Shown here: piece after piece, positions 36,092-45,394 of the stretch
Position numbering within the stretch: the stretch's first letter is position 1
Layout: each line of letters begins with the position of its first letter
DNA from: Edaphobacter sp.
GTDB lineage: Bacteria > Acidobacteriota > Terriglobia > Terriglobales > Acidobacteriaceae
Assembly: GCA_025462645.1 (NCBI GenBank)
Contig: JAOAPB010000086.1
Span: forward strand, 1 to 64,000
Length of the DNA stretch: 64,000 nt
Direction of reading: 5' to 3'
Made by a program: the position numbers and the translations under genes
Notes under the pieces: model-generated
Database searches by the model: none
What the model saw: the letters and a program-made list of their open reading frames with translations, nothing else
Told to the model about the DNA's origin: nothing

Positions 36092-36943
36092 GTGCGGTTT
36101 CCCAGTCTGATCAGCATCGCGTATAGCCTCCTTCTCTCCGGCCTGACACTAGCCAGGCCATCCTCTGCGCAACAGTCTTCTAACCTGGCAGATCTCCCTC
36201 TCGAAGGCATCCTGCTTCGTCTGCAGATCCAACGCTGGGCCTATACTGCCAGCGTTCCCAGCTTCTTTTGCGATGAGCACGTCGTCTCCAACCTGTACAG
36301 GCTGCAGATCACCTCCGGGCGTACTATCGCAGACTCGATTGGCACCACCACAGACTCTATCTTTCGCCTCAAGCGCTCCGACTCCCACGTCGCGCCCGTC
36401 CAACTCACAGAGGCCCGCGAGATCAAGTCCGTGAACAACAAGCCCACGCAAGGCGAGGCTATCAGCGGCCCGGCCATCTTCGTAGGAGCCTTCAGCAACG
36501 CCCTCACCCTCGTCTCCCTCGATCTCATACACTGCTACGACTACCACGTCACTCCCAGGCAGCATCTTCGCCGTGCTCCCGCGCTCGTCATCGAATACTC
36601 CCTCAAACCTTCCTTAGTCTCCGATAGCTCCTGTCCCGGCCCCGAGATCCAAATCGGCCGCGCCTACATCGATCCCCAAACCTTTCAGATCCTGCGCATC
36701 GAGATGCGCACACCTAACCATGAGATCAACTCCGGCATCTACGGTCCCTGGATATGGTCCATCGACTACGGCCCAGTCGCCTTCGACGGAAAGACCTTCT
36801 GGATGCCAAAGATCATCACCTCGAAGGCAACATCGAAATCTCTAAAAACCGAGTGGTCCTTCGTGGCAACCTACCGTAACTACCACAAATTGACCGTCAC
36901 CTCCAGAATCCTTCCCAGCCCCATCGACAACCCAATCCAGTAG
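36092..36943 (+). CDS. Exported conserved-looking hypothetical protein
   Basis: A 283-residue protein starting at GTG 36092, supported by AGAGGAG upstream. It has a signal peptide (SLISIAYSLLLSGLTLARP). The mature part is beta-rich with FFCDEHVVSNLYRL, FVGAFSNALTLVSLDLIH, IGRAYIDPQTFQILRIEM and WIWSIDYGPVAFDGKTFWMP. The 'DPQTFQILRIE ... FDGKTFWMP' arrangement is seen in many acidobacterial exported hypotheticals that resemble outer-membrane lipoprotein-sorting-like folds; I cannot name the function. It lies between prfA and prmC and may have been inserted there. Four Cys residues are present (in FFCDEH, HCYDYH, SSCPGP and the signal region). Confidence 0.75.
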   Translation: MRFPSLISIAYSLLLSGLTLARPSSAQQSSNLADLPLEGILLRLQIQRWAYTASVPSFFCDEHVVSNLYRLQITSGRTIADSIGTTTDSIFRLKRSDSHVAPVQLTEAREIKSVNNKPTQGEAISGPAIFVGAFSNALTLVSLDLIHCYDYHVTPRQHLRRAPALVIEYSLKPSLVSDSSCPGPEIQIGRAYIDPQTFQILRIEMRTPNHEINSGIYGPWIWSIDYGPVAFDGKTFWMPKIITSKATSKSLKTEWSFVATYRNYHKLTVTSRILPSPIDNPIQ

Positions 36944-37017
36944 GCAGCCAATCGCAGCTTGGCAGCTTCCCACTTCGTCAGCGACAATCCATAACGAGCC
37001 GCACAACGGAGTCACAC

Positions 37018-37869
37018 ATGACAGAGCAGCACCGCATCGCCCAGCGCATCGCTCGCGTCGCCAATCGAACTGCAGCCACACTCACCCTTGCGCTCGTCTT
37101 ATCTGCCTGCTACCTCAAAGCCCAAACCTCCTCGCAGACCCCTCCCCTCGCCGGCGTAGCTCACGTAGCCATCCGCGTCCACGACCTCGCCGCCGCCCGC
37201 GCCTTCTACGAGAAGCTCGGCTTCCAACAGGCCTTCGACCTACGCAAGAACGACATCCCCTACGAGTCCTTCATAAAGATCAACGACCATCAGTTCATCG
37301 AGCTCTACCCCGTCACCGAAAAAGACCCCAACCCCGCCTTCCTCCATCTCTGCTTCGAAGGCAGCGACCTCCAGGCTATCTACGGCGACTACATCGGCCG
37401 CGGTCTCACTCCAACCCCAGTCCGCAAAGCCGGTGCCGGCAACCTCCTCTTCACCATGGTCGGCCCCGAGCGCCAGAACATCGAGTACACCCAGTACATG
37501 CCCGGCTCCCTCCACTCCAACGACCAGGGCAAGCACCTCAGCGAAGACCGCGTCGCCGACCGCCTGATCTCCGTCTCCCTCGCCATGAAAGACACCGCCT
37601 CCGCTCGAGACTTCTACATCAATCAGCTTGCCTTCAAGCCGATCGCCGGCGACCCCATGTTCCTCCACATGCCCGGAGACTCCGGTCAGGAGGTCGAGAT
37701 CGCGCAACCCACCCTCGGCGCCCGCGCCCGCATCATCCTCCAGACCTCGAACCTCAGCAGAGCAGCCCGCCACCTCCACAAGCAAGGCATCGACATCGAC
37801 AAGACCGCCAAAGACACCCTCACCGTCACCGATCCCGACGGCAACTTCATCCTCATCGACGCCCGCTAA
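37018..37869 (+). CDS. Exported VOC-superfamily protein (glyoxalase-like)
   Basis: A 283-residue protein with two vicinal-oxygen-chelate modules (GVAHVAIRVHDLAAARAFYEKLG; RLISVSLAMKDTASARDFYI), each ending in the usual strand set (FIELYPVT; TVTDPDGNFILID). The N-terminus has a hydrophobic stretch and a lipobox-like LVLSAC, so it may be a lipoprotein or periplasmic. Potential metal ligands are His in AHVAIRV, Glu in IELY and Glu in IEYTQY. Function is open: VOC proteins include glyoxalases, dioxygenases and antibiotic-binding proteins. ATG 37018 has CGGAG upstream. The gene ends 33 bp before prmC. Confidence 0.83.
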   Translation: MTEQHRIAQRIARVANRTAATLTLALVLSACYLKAQTSSQTPPLAGVAHVAIRVHDLAAARAFYEKLGFQQAFDLRKNDIPYESFIKINDHQFIELYPVTEKDPNPAFLHLCFEGSDLQAIYGDYIGRGLTPTPVRKAGAGNLLFTMVGPERQNIEYTQYMPGSLHSNDQGKHLSEDRVADRLISVSLAMKDTASARDFYINQLAFKPIAGDPMFLHMPGDSGQEVEIAQPTLGARARIILQTSNLSRAARHLHKQGIDIDKTAKDTLTVTDPDGNFILIDAR

Positions 37870-37902
37870 TCGATGCCCGCTAACAGTGATACCCGCTAAC
37901 CA

Positions 37903-38748
37903 ATGACCCTCCGCCAGGCCCTGGCCCACGCCTCAGCTCAACTCGCCTCCAGCGAGCACCTCCGCGCCAACGCCACCCGCGACGCCGAGCTTCTCCTCCT
38001 CCACACCCTCCACCTCACCCGGGCGACTCTGCTCGCCCACCCAGACCGCGAGCTATCCGCCGCCGACCAGGCCCTCTACGAAACCCTCATCAGCCGCCGC
38101 CTCAAAAACGAGCCCATCCAGTACATCACCAACCAGCAGGAGTTCTATGGTCTCTCTCTAAGAGTCACCCCAGCGGTCCTCATCCCCCGCCCCGAGACCG
38201 AGCACCTCGTCGAAGCCCTCCTCCAGCGCCTGCCGCACAACCAGCCTCTCAGCATCGCCGACATAGGAACCGGCTCCGGAGCCATCGCCATAGCCCTCGC
38301 CGTCCATCTCCCGCAATCCCGGATCACCACGCTCGACATCTCCCCCGAAGCCCTCAAGATCGCCCAGGCCAACGCCGAGACCCACAACGTAGCCCACCAG
38401 ATTCGCCTTCTTCACTCCGACCTCCTAAGCGCCGTCAGCCACGAGGAACCCTTCGACGCTATCGTCAGCAATCCGCCCTACGTCCCCGAGTCCGACCGGC
38501 CCACTCTCCACCCTGAGGTCCGCGACCACGAACCCTCCACCGCGCTCTTCAGCGGCCCGCAAGGCCTGGACATCTACCGCCGCCTCATTCCCCAGGCTCA
38601 CGCCTTGCTTAAGCCCGACGGCCTTCTCGCCTTGGAGATCGGCCACGGCCAGCGCGAAGCCCTCACCGCCCTCCTCGCCGAGTGGCGCGACATCACCTTC
38701 GTGAACGACCTTCAACAGATCCCCCGCATAGTCCTTGCCACGACATAA
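37903..38748 (+). CDS. prmC: Release factor glutamine methyltransferase PrmC
   Basis: PrmC N5-methylates the Gln of the GGQ motif in RF1/RF2. At 281 residues it is the normal size. The N-terminal helical RF-binding domain (RDAELLLLHTLHLTRATLLAHP) is followed by the SAM-binding site (IADIGTGSGAIAIALA) and the signature NPPY (IVSNPPYVPESD). The acidic end of strand 2 is TLDISPEALKIA. ATG 37903 is close to a triple CCCGCTAA repeat which also holds the upstream stop codon. It would normally sit directly after prfA; here it is separated by two genes. Confidence 0.95.
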   Translation: MTLRQALAHASAQLASSEHLRANATRDAELLLLHTLHLTRATLLAHPDRELSAADQALYETLISRRLKNEPIQYITNQQEFYGLSLRVTPAVLIPRPETEHLVEALLQRLPHNQPLSIADIGTGSGAIAIALAVHLPQSRITTLDISPEALKIAQANAETHNVAHQIRLLHSDLLSAVSHEEPFDAIVSNPPYVPESDRPTLHPEVRDHEPSTALFSGPQGLDIYRRLIPQAHALLKPDGLLALEIGHGQREALTALLAEWRDITFVNDLQQIPRIVLATT

Positions 38749-39064
38749 TTCTGCAACATACCCATTTTCAGCCCATTTCCACTCCGTTTGGTTCTACCTC
38801 TGAACATCCAAGTCCATACCACCCCTGACCGAGGTCTATCTCCGCTTCTGGGAATAGATCAGACCTTAGCCTCGGAAATTCCACCAGGTCTGAGGGTCGG
38901 ATTCTAGACTCTGGGACGATGTGTTTCTCACTCTTTTCACCCTAAGTAACCGTTTCCTGACCCGAACCCGCGCTCTACCCCGGCGGGGAGTGTCAATCCA
39001 CCCCAATTCCTCGCAACGCCGGATGGCCCAAACCTAAAATATTCCGTATAAGAAACAAAACCGT
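38749..39064. other. Long intergenic region upstream of the TonB-dependent receptor gene
   Basis: About 316 bp without a gene. It holds three copies of AGGTCT: forward at 38832, and an inverted pair TCAGACCT (38859-38866) / AGGTCTGA (38886-38893) with a 19-base spacer. Further right are a short G/C-rich tract (CCCCGGCGGGG near 38978) and AAAATATTCC. It is likely the regulatory region of the receptor gene; no operator is recognised. Confidence 0.4.
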
Positions 39065-39094
39065 TTGACATTGGTAAAACCACCTGAATATAGT
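39065..39094 (+). promoter_or_regulatory. Sigma70-like promoter of the TonB-dependent receptor gene
   Basis: A perfect -35 TTGACA (39065-39070), an 18 bp spacer and a -10 TATAGT (39089-39094). The expected start is near 39101, leaving a ~78-base leader before the ATG at 39179 with AGAGGA ahead of it. Confidence 0.75.
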
Positions 39095-39178
39095 CCTCTG
39101 CGCCACCGAAGTGCCCTTCTGCGCGCCTCTCTAAAAGGGTCCAACGGATTGCATAACTATTTCGCAGAGGAACTTCCT

Positions 39179-42100
39179 ATGTCGAAGCAAAAATCAGTTG
39201 ACCTCTCCCTCAGGGCAGCATCCTGGTTCGCCATCCTCACCATCCTCGGCCTCTGCTTCCTTCCCGTCGCGCACGCCCAGAGCGCCGGCACCGCCAGCGT
39301 CCAGGGAACCGTCACCGATCCCACCGGCGCAGCCGTTCCCAACGCCGCCATCATCCTCACCAACACCGAGACCCATGTCGCCCGCTCCACTGTCACCGAT
39401 AACGCAGGCCTCTACAGCCTCCCCAACGTAGCCGTCGGTCCCTACTCGCTCACTGTGGCAGCCTCAGGCTTCAGCGGCTTCACCCAGAAGGGCGTCCTCG
39501 AGGTCGGCAATAACCTCGAGATCAACCCCGTACTCAAGATCGGAGCCGCCACCGAGAGCGTTGAAGTGCAGGCAGCGGGCGTCGCTCTCGAAACCGAGAC
39601 CAGCAGCTTCAAGCAGGTCATCGACTCCAGGCGCATCGTCGAGATGCCCCTCAACGGACGCGACGCCACCCAACTCATCCTCGTCGCGGGCGGAGCCGTC
39701 ACCGCCCCTGCTGGCGACATCGTCACCAGCAAAAACTACTACACCTCCAAGGTCTTTGCCGTCGCCGGCAGCCAGGGCAACTACAACAACTACGTCCTCG
39801 ACGGCGGCACCAACGTCGACGTCTTCACCAACTCCAACCTCCCCTTCCCCTTCCCCGATGCCCTCCGCGAGTTCTCCGTAGAAGCCAACAGCCTTCCCGC
39901 CCGCAACGGCCTCCACCCCGGCGGCCTCATCAACGGCGTCACCAACTCCGGCACTAACCAGTGGCACGGCACCGTCTTCGAGTTCCTCCGCAACAACATC
40001 ATCAACGCCAATAACTTTTTCTCGACCACCAAGGACAGCCTCAAGCGCAGTCAGTTTGGCGGCACCTTCGGCGGCAGAATCATCACCGACAAGCTCTTCT
40101 TCTTTGGCGGATATCAGGGCACACGCAACAACTTCGTCTCCAATGCCACCGGAGTCTGCATCCCAACACCTGCCGAGCTTGCCGGCGACTTCAGCCACAT
40201 GGGCGGTAACTGCCCTCAGACAACCGCCAACATCATCGATCCCGTCAGCGGAGCTAACATCTCCGCTACCCGCAGGCTTCCCGCCAGCAGCATCAGCCCG
40301 CAGGCCCTCAACCTCGCCAAATACCTGCCCATTGCACAGGCCGACCAGTACGGCCGTGTCCAGGTCGCCATTCCAGCCAACTACACCGAAGACCAGTACG
40401 TCGGCCGCGTCGACTACACCTTCAACGAGAAGCACTCCATCTTCGGCCGTTACTTCCTCACCAACTTCAACCTGCCGTCCTACTTCTCACCGACCAATCT
40501 TCTCGTCACCACGGTCGCCGGCAATAGCCAGCGTGTTCAGAACTTCACCCTCGGCTACACTTGGATCATCTCGCCCAAGCTGGTCAACACCTTCCACGGA
40601 ACTTACGCCCGCCGGCGAAACGACCGTGGTCCCACCGCCGGAGGTATCAACGCCAACACTATCGGCGTCAACATGTTCCTCTACGCTCCAGTCGATCTCC
40701 GCCTCAACGTCGCCAATAACTTCGCCGTCGGGTGCGGCACCTGTTCGCCCGGCTTCTTCAATACCCAGAGCGAACACTTCGTCGATGACATCGACTGGAT
40801 CCACGGCAAACACCAGATCGCCTTTGGTGGTGAAATCCTTCGCGCCGGCCAGAACACGCAGGTCGGTTATCTCTTCAACGGCAACTTCAACTTCGGCGGT
40901 GCCTCCAGTGGGGGCGAACCGATGATCGACTTCATCGCAGGCAGCATGAGCAACTCTGGCACAAACTTCGCATTCGGCCAGAGCCGTACCCAGCAGACCA
41001 CCTACCGTCAGACCATCTTCAGCCTCTACGCTCAGGACACCTATCACTTCACCCCCCGGCTCACCGCCAACATCGGCCTCCGCTGGGAGCCCATGCTCTT
41101 TCAGGTTGACAAATTCGGTCGAGGCAGTAACTTCAACCAGGCCGCCTTCAACGCCAATCAGCACAGCACCGTGTTCCCGAATGCCCCTGCCGGCTCCTTC
41201 TTCTACGGCGATCCCGGAGTCCCCAAGTCCTTCACAGATAACCGCTACGCCAACCTGTCCCCACGCGTCTCTCTCACCCTCGATCCCACCGGCAAAGGCA
41301 GTACCGTATTCCGCGCGGGCGGAGCCATCATGTACGACAACCCGGGCCTGTACACGACCCAGCGCACAACCTCCAATCCTCCCTTCGTCAATGAGATCGA
41401 TCTCAACGGTCCTGTTCCCTTCGCCCAGCCCTGGAGAAACTACGCCGGCGGAGATCCTTTCCCCGGTGTCTTCCCGCCAAATGCCACCTCTACCTTCCCC
41501 CAGGGCGCACTCTGGGTCATCGTGCCGCGCCACATCCAGACCCCCACGGTCTACCAGTGGACGGCCAGCGTCCAGCAGGACCTCGGCCGAGGCTGGATGT
41601 TCTCCCTCAACTATCTCGGAAACCACAATGCCCATCTCTGGCTCGGCCGTACGCCGAACCCAGCCGTTTACATCCCGGGCACCTGGAGAGGCCCCGGCAC
41701 TTGCGGTCCCCTCACCATAGCTCCCGCCACGGCATCGAACCCTACGGGCATCGGAAATCCGTGCTCTTCGACCTCCAACACCAACACTCGCACCGTCCTC
41801 TCGCTTACCAACCCAACTCAGGGTCAGCTCTACAGCTCGCAGATGACTATCGTCGACGACGGTGCCAACACCAGCTACAACGGCCTCATCGCCGCCGTCC
41901 AGAAGCGCATGTCCGGCAACTTCAGCTTCCTGGCCAACTACACCTGGTCGCACTGCCTCGCCCCCAACGACTCCCCCGGCGACGTTACCGGTCCGTCCTA
42001 CTCACAGGCCTTCAACCCACGCGCCGACCGAGGCCCCTGCGGTTATGACGTGCGCCACATCTTCAACACCACAATCATCGCCGCCAGTCACTTCTCCAGC

Positions 42101-42622
42101 CTCCACGGCTGGGCCGGAGCACTTGCCAACAACTGGCAGATCGCTCCGCTTCTCCGCATGACCAGTGGTCTTCCCCTCAACATCACCTCGGGCACAGACA
42201 ACTCCCTCACCGGACAGAACCTCGACCGCCCTAACTTCATCGGCCTAAGTCCCGATGCCGCTTATACGCACAAAAAGATCACCCAGAGCGCCGCCGGCAA
42301 TCGCGCCTACTTCAACAGAACCGCCTTTACCCAGAACGCACCCGGGACCTTTGGCAACGTCGGCCGCAACGCCTTCCGCGGCCCCAACTCCTACACTCTC
42401 GACGTCGCGGTCAGCCGCAGTTTCCCCCTGTACGAGCGTCTCGCCTTCATCCTTCGCCTCGAAGCCTTCAACGTCCTCAACCACCCGAACTTCCCCAACT
42501 TCGCCCTGCCCCCATCCAACGCCGCCGCCTTCACAACGGCCCTCAACTCCGGAACCTTCGGTTACATCAATGCGGCGGCCGATCCCCGTATCTTCCAGCT
42601 GGCCGGCAAGTTCACCTTCTAA
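39179..42622 (+). CDS. Oar-like TonB-dependent receptor with carboxypeptidase-regulatory domain
   Basis: A ~1147-residue outer-membrane receptor of the type abundant in Acidobacteriota. The signal peptide lies in residues 1-35 (AASWFAILTILGLCFLPVAHA). It is followed by a CarboxypepD_reg-like beta domain (SVQGTVTDPTGAAVPNAAII...LPNVAVGPYSLTVAASGFSG), a plug domain (VEMPLNGRDATQLILVAGG, VLDGGTNVDVFTN, NSGTNQWHGTVFEFLRNN), and a large 22-strand barrel ending LAGKFTF. ATG 39179 is supported by the ribosome site and the signal peptide. It likely takes up large carbohydrates or peptides by TonB energy. A strong promoter and a strong terminator mark it as a single-gene unit. Confidence 0.95.
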   Translation: MSKQKSVDLSLRAASWFAILTILGLCFLPVAHAQSAGTASVQGTVTDPTGAAVPNAAIILTNTETHVARSTVTDNAGLYSLPNVAVGPYSLTVAASGFSGFTQKGVLEVGNNLEINPVLKIGAATESVEVQAAGVALETETSSFKQVIDSRRIVEMPLNGRDATQLILVAGGAVTAPAGDIVTSKNYYTSKVFAVAGSQGNYNNYVLDGGTNVDVFTNSNLPFPFPDALREFSVEANSLPARNGLHPGGLINGVTNSGTNQWHGTVFEFLRNNIINANNFFSTTKDSLKRSQFGGTFGGRIITDKLFFFGGYQGTRNNFVSNATGVCIPTPAELAGDFSHMGGNCPQTTANIIDPVSGANISATRRLPASSISPQALNLAKYLPIAQADQYGRVQVAIPANYTEDQYVGRVDYTFNEKHSIFGRYFLTNFNLPSYFSPTNLLVTTVAGNSQRVQNFTLGYTWIISPKLVNTFHGTYARRRNDRGPTAGGINANTIGVNMFLYAPVDLRLNVANNFAVGCGTCSPGFFNTQSEHFVDDIDWIHGKHQIAFGGEILRAGQNTQVGYLFNGNFNFGGASSGGEPMIDFIAGSMSNSGTNFAFGQSRTQQTTYRQTIFSLYAQDTYHFTPRLTANIGLRWEPMLFQVDKFGRGSNFNQAAFNANQHSTVFPNAPAGSFFYGDPGVPKSFTDNRYANLSPRVSLTLDPTGKGSTVFRAGGAIMYDNPGLYTTQRTTSNPPFVNEIDLNGPVPFAQPWRNYAGGDPFPGVFPPNATSTFPQGALWVIVPRHIQTPTVYQWTASVQQDLGRGWMFSLNYLGNHNAHLWLGRTPNPAVYIPGTWRGPGTCGPLTIAPATASNPTGIGNPCSSTSNTNTRTVLSLTNPTQGQLYSSQMTIVDDGANTSYNGLIAAVQKRMSGNFSFLANYTWSHCLAPNDSPGDVTGPSYSQAFNPRADRGPCGYDVRHIFNTTIIAASHFSSLHGWAGALANNWQIAPLLRMTSGLPLNITSGTDNSLTGQNLDRPNFIGLSPDAAYTHKKITQSAAGNRAYFNRTAFTQNAPGTFGNVGRNAFRGPNSYTLDVAVSRSFPLYERLAFILRLEAFNVLNHPNFPNFALPPSNAAAFTTALNSGTFGYINAAADPRIFQLAGKFTF

Positions 42623-42626
42623 CCCT

Positions 42627-42670
42627 AAACAAGGCTCTCCGGCCCCAGGCCGGGCCGGAGAGCCTTGTTT
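42627..42670 (+). terminator. Strong terminator of the TonB receptor gene
   Basis: Perfect 18 bp stem AAACAAGGCTCTCCGGCC / GGCCGGAGAGCCTTGTTT with an 8-base loop, starting 5 bases after the stop codon. The stem itself ends in TTGTTT on the 3' side, which gives a U-rich end in the transcript. Confidence 0.85.
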
Positions 42671-42892
42671 CACTCCTCGAAAGACAAGCTCTGCGCCTCT
42701 GCCGGTCCTCAACTCCCCGTCTCTATCCCTCGATTGAACCCTTCTGCAAACCAGCTTTGCCACACGTTTTACCACGCTCTGCCCACCAAAAAGCCATGAA
42801 AACAACCCATTTTCACCGAAAAACCCCTTACAAAACACTCACAAAAAAATCCGCATTTTGAAACTTCCTCCCCACCCAAACGTCCATCAATC

Positions 42893-43243
42893 ATGAAAGA
42901 GGCCGAACTACAGCAGCATCTTCACGATCTGGAAGATCGTCTCCTCCACCCTGACCGAGAACCCGTTCGCACCGCTCTCGGCGCCCTCCTGGCCGAGGAC
43001 TTCAAGGAATTCTGCACCACCGGCCGCATCTTCAACCGTCAGCAGCTCATCGATGCCTTCCTCGCCAGCTCCCCACGACCTGCGACCATGAACCACTTCT
43101 ACGTCACCCCTCTAGCCAAAGACGCGGCCCTCGCCACCTATCATGTCACCACCCCCTCTTCGACCTCCCACCACTCCTCCTTGTGGGTCTTGCGCGAAGA
43201 CCGCTGGCAACTCCTCTTCCATCAAGGCACCATAGCCGCCTGA
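42893..43243 (+). CDS. DUF4440-like NTF2-fold protein
   Basis: A 116-residue cytoplasmic protein with LQQHLHDLEDRLLHPD, LGALLAEDFKEFCTTGRIFN, LIDAFLASSP, and a C-terminal HSSLWVLREDRWQLLFHQGT. This is the DUF4440 (SnoaL-like) pattern for small proteins that bind or isomerise small molecules. ATG 42893 follows an A/T-rich ~250 bp stretch. It is convergent with the small charged protein and the FAD oxidoreductase downstream. No substrate can be proposed. Confidence 0.8.
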   Translation: MKEAELQQHLHDLEDRLLHPDREPVRTALGALLAEDFKEFCTTGRIFNRQQLIDAFLASSPRPATMNHFYVTPLAKDAALATYHVTTPSSTSHHSSLWVLREDRWQLLFHQGTIAA

Positions 43244-43257
43244 ACCCAGCAGCAACC

Positions 43258-43386
43258 CTACGAGTCCTCTCGTTCCTGCTCCCAATCCTCCTGATGCTTC
43301 CGATCCACAAGATCGTCCGCATCCTGCCGCCTCTCCCACTCACGTCGCCGCTCCTGCTCTTCCCGCTCTTCACGTCCATCGCTCAT
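43258..43386 (-). CDS. Small highly charged peptide next to the FAD oxidoreductase
   Basis: A 42-residue frame beginning MSDGREEREEQERRREWERR and ending HQEDWEQEREDS. It starts 11 bp after the oxidoreductase stop codon with GGAGA upstream, so translational coupling is possible. It is almost all Glu, Arg and Asp, a single charged helix. The opposite strand shows a longer hydrophobic frame, so codon bias cannot settle which is coding; the spacing and ribosome site favour the minus-strand peptide. Function unknown. Confidence 0.4.
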   Translation of the reverse strand: MSDGREEREEQERRREWERRQDADDLVDRKHQEDWEQEREDS

Positions 43387-43396
43387 CGGTTCTCCG

Positions 43397-45112
43397 CTAC
43401 TTCCCCTCGTGATACTCCTGCTCCGTATTAATCTCCCAAAGTGCGGCTTTGTCCACCTTCCCCGCCACAATCCCATCCACCACAGTCATAGCCGTCAGCA
43501 TGCTGTGATCCTGGTTGTTGTACTTGTGCATCCCATTTCTGCCCACAAGGAATAGATTTTCAAACCCATCGGTGAACTTTCGCAACTCATCAAATCGATC
43601 ATAAGTTCCGAAGTAAGCCGGATACGTCTTGGGCACCCGCACAACGTGTCCATCCGTCACATCCTCGGCGTTCAGAATCCCTATCTTCGCGACCTCGGAC
43701 ACTGCAAACCGCTTCAACTCCTCGTCCGGCATCTTCCACAGATCGTCCGTCTCATAACAGAAGTATTCGAGGCCTATCCAGACCTTTGTCGGATCCGCGA
43801 CCAAGTGAGGGCTCCAGTTGTTGAAGATTTGTAACCGTCCCAAGATCACATCCGGCTCTTGCACATAGATCCAGGTATCCTTCAACAGGCCGCCATCCGG
43901 CTCTCGCACCTTCAACCTGTCAGCCAGCAGACCCACCGTAATAAAATCTCGATATTGGAGCCCATCGCTCACCTCTTGCACGTTATCCGGCACCGGAACA
44001 TCCAGCGCACGCATCAATTCCTTCATTGGCATCGTTGAGAAGAAGTAATCCCCTTCAAACGTCTGCCGCTCGCCGGCATCATTCACCGCATCGATAGACA
44101 CCACTTTCATCCCATCGCAATGAACCTTGTCCACTCTCCATCCGAGACAAATCTCTCCGCCCCTCTCACGGATTAAATCCGCCACATGCTCCCAAAGCTG
44201 TCCCGGTCCGAACTTCGGATACATGAACCGCTCAATCAGACTCGTATCCGTCTCCTTCTGCGAAAGGTCTCCTCTCTTCTTTCTGCTCAAACTCTTCTTT
44301 AAAAAGTGCTTTACCGCCGTCGTCAGACTGAGTCCCTTGATTCGCTGCGCTCCCCACTCCGCCGATATCTCATTGCAGGGAGTTCCCCAAACCTTCTCCG
44401 TATAGCTCTTGAAGAATGTCAGATAGAGCTGCCGTCCAAACCGGTTGATCAAAAAATCCTCAAGACTCTTCTCCGGCGTAATCTGGCTCACCTGCGACTT
44501 CAGATAACTCATCCCTACACGCAGGGTTCTCACCAGTCCAAGATTACCCAGCGTTGTTGCCGTCACAGTAATCGGATAGTCAAAAAATCTCCGAAGATAG
44601 TAAATTCTGCTCTTCCGCGGCCGAATCAACATCACCAGATCGGACTTCGGACAGTTCGAAAAATCGGCTGTCACCAGCGTCTCCCTGGATCTAGATCCAT
44701 GCTCCTCTGAGTGAACCTCGCCACCTCGGCGCGTCTCGTCAGCGTTTGTCTCTCTCACGACAGGTGGACCCGCTCCACGAAGCACTGGTTCTTCCTGCAA
44801 ACGAGATGGCACAGCCACAGACCGTCTCTTGCCCTGATAGCTGATCTCCTGCGATGCCGGTACGTCGGAGTCATCGTCCGCCTGAGGCGGCATCAGGTCA
44901 ATCCACCACTGCATAACACGATCACTCTTCGAAAAAAATCGGTGGCCGCCGATGTCCATCCGATTGCCCTTATACCGGATCGTCCGAGAGATACCCCCGA
45001 TCTCCCCGCTCGCCTCCAGCACAATCGGCTTGATATCAGTCCGCCGCAGCAGCTCCAGTGCAGCCGTCAGCCCAGCCGGGCCCGCTCCAATAATCACGGC
45101 CTTCTTTTTCAC
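43397..45112 (-). CDS. NAD(P)/FAD-dependent oxidoreductase, HemY/amine-oxidase-like
   Basis: A ~571-residue flavoprotein. The dinucleotide motif is [20 protein letters not shown] with [13 protein letters not shown] after it, and a C-terminal FAD contact ([18 protein letters not shown]). The central part ([50 protein letters not shown]) is that of a group of flavoproteins often found near polysaccharide or lipid-linked sugar genes, and loosely related to UDP-galactopyranose mutase and protoporphyrinogen oxidase. An ~80-residue hydrophilic insert (from about [15 protein letters not shown] to KSDLVMLIR) seems extra. GTG 45112 with GGGAG upstream is preferred; the upstream 26 codons look non-coding. 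It is divergent from a GT39-like gene. Confidence 0.85.
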   Translation of the reverse strand: MKKKAVIIGAGPAGLTAALELLRRTDIKPIVLEASGEIGGISRTIRYKGNRMDIGGHRFFSKSDRVMQWWIDLMPPQADDDSDVPASQEISYQGKRRSVAVPSRLQEEPVLRGAGPPVVRETNADETRRGGEVHSEEHGSRSRETLVTADFSNCPKSDLVMLIRPRKSRIYYLRRFFDYPITVTATTLGNLGLVRTLRVGMSYLKSQVSQITPEKSLEDFLINRFGRQLYLTFFKSYTEKVWGTPCNEISAEWGAQRIKGLSLTTAVKHFLKKSLSRKKRGDLSQKETDTSLIERFMYPKFGPGQLWEHVADLIRERGGEICLGWRVDKVHCDGMKVVSIDAVNDAGERQTFEGDYFFSTMPMKELMRALDVPVPDNVQEVSDGLQYRDFITVGLLADRLKVREPDGGLLKDTWIYVQEPDVILGRLQIFNNWSPHLVADPTKVWIGLEYFCYETDDLWKMPDEELKRFAVSEVAKIGILNAEDVTDGHVVRVPKTYPAYFGTYDRFDELRKFTDGFENLFLVGRNGMHKYNNQDHSMLTAMTVVDGIVAGKVDKAALWEINTEQEYHEGK

Positions 45113-45394
45113 TGTGCTCCCATTGTGTTTTAGTCGGCCGATCGAATATATCTTCCGGCACTCTCTGCCTCTCGTATTGATCCGAGGCAACTTTCAAGCC
45201 ACGTTAGGAGTTTCAGTCACTCCTGACGTGCTCCATCTCGGGCCGCTCTCCGGGCCCTTCCGAATATAGACGGTCTGCCTCGATTAACATGAGCCAGCCA
45301 CCCACAAATATCTCAGGCAATTATCTCCCGCCCACCTGCATCCAATGGTGCTGACCTCGCTTGGTCGATTCCTCCGCCGTCGGAGCATGTTGCT

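Noticed and set aside
39065..39178. A longer TonB receptor start at 39065 (38 more codons)
   Set aside because: That codon lies inside the -35 box; the ATG at 39179 has a ribosome site and starts directly with the signal peptide.
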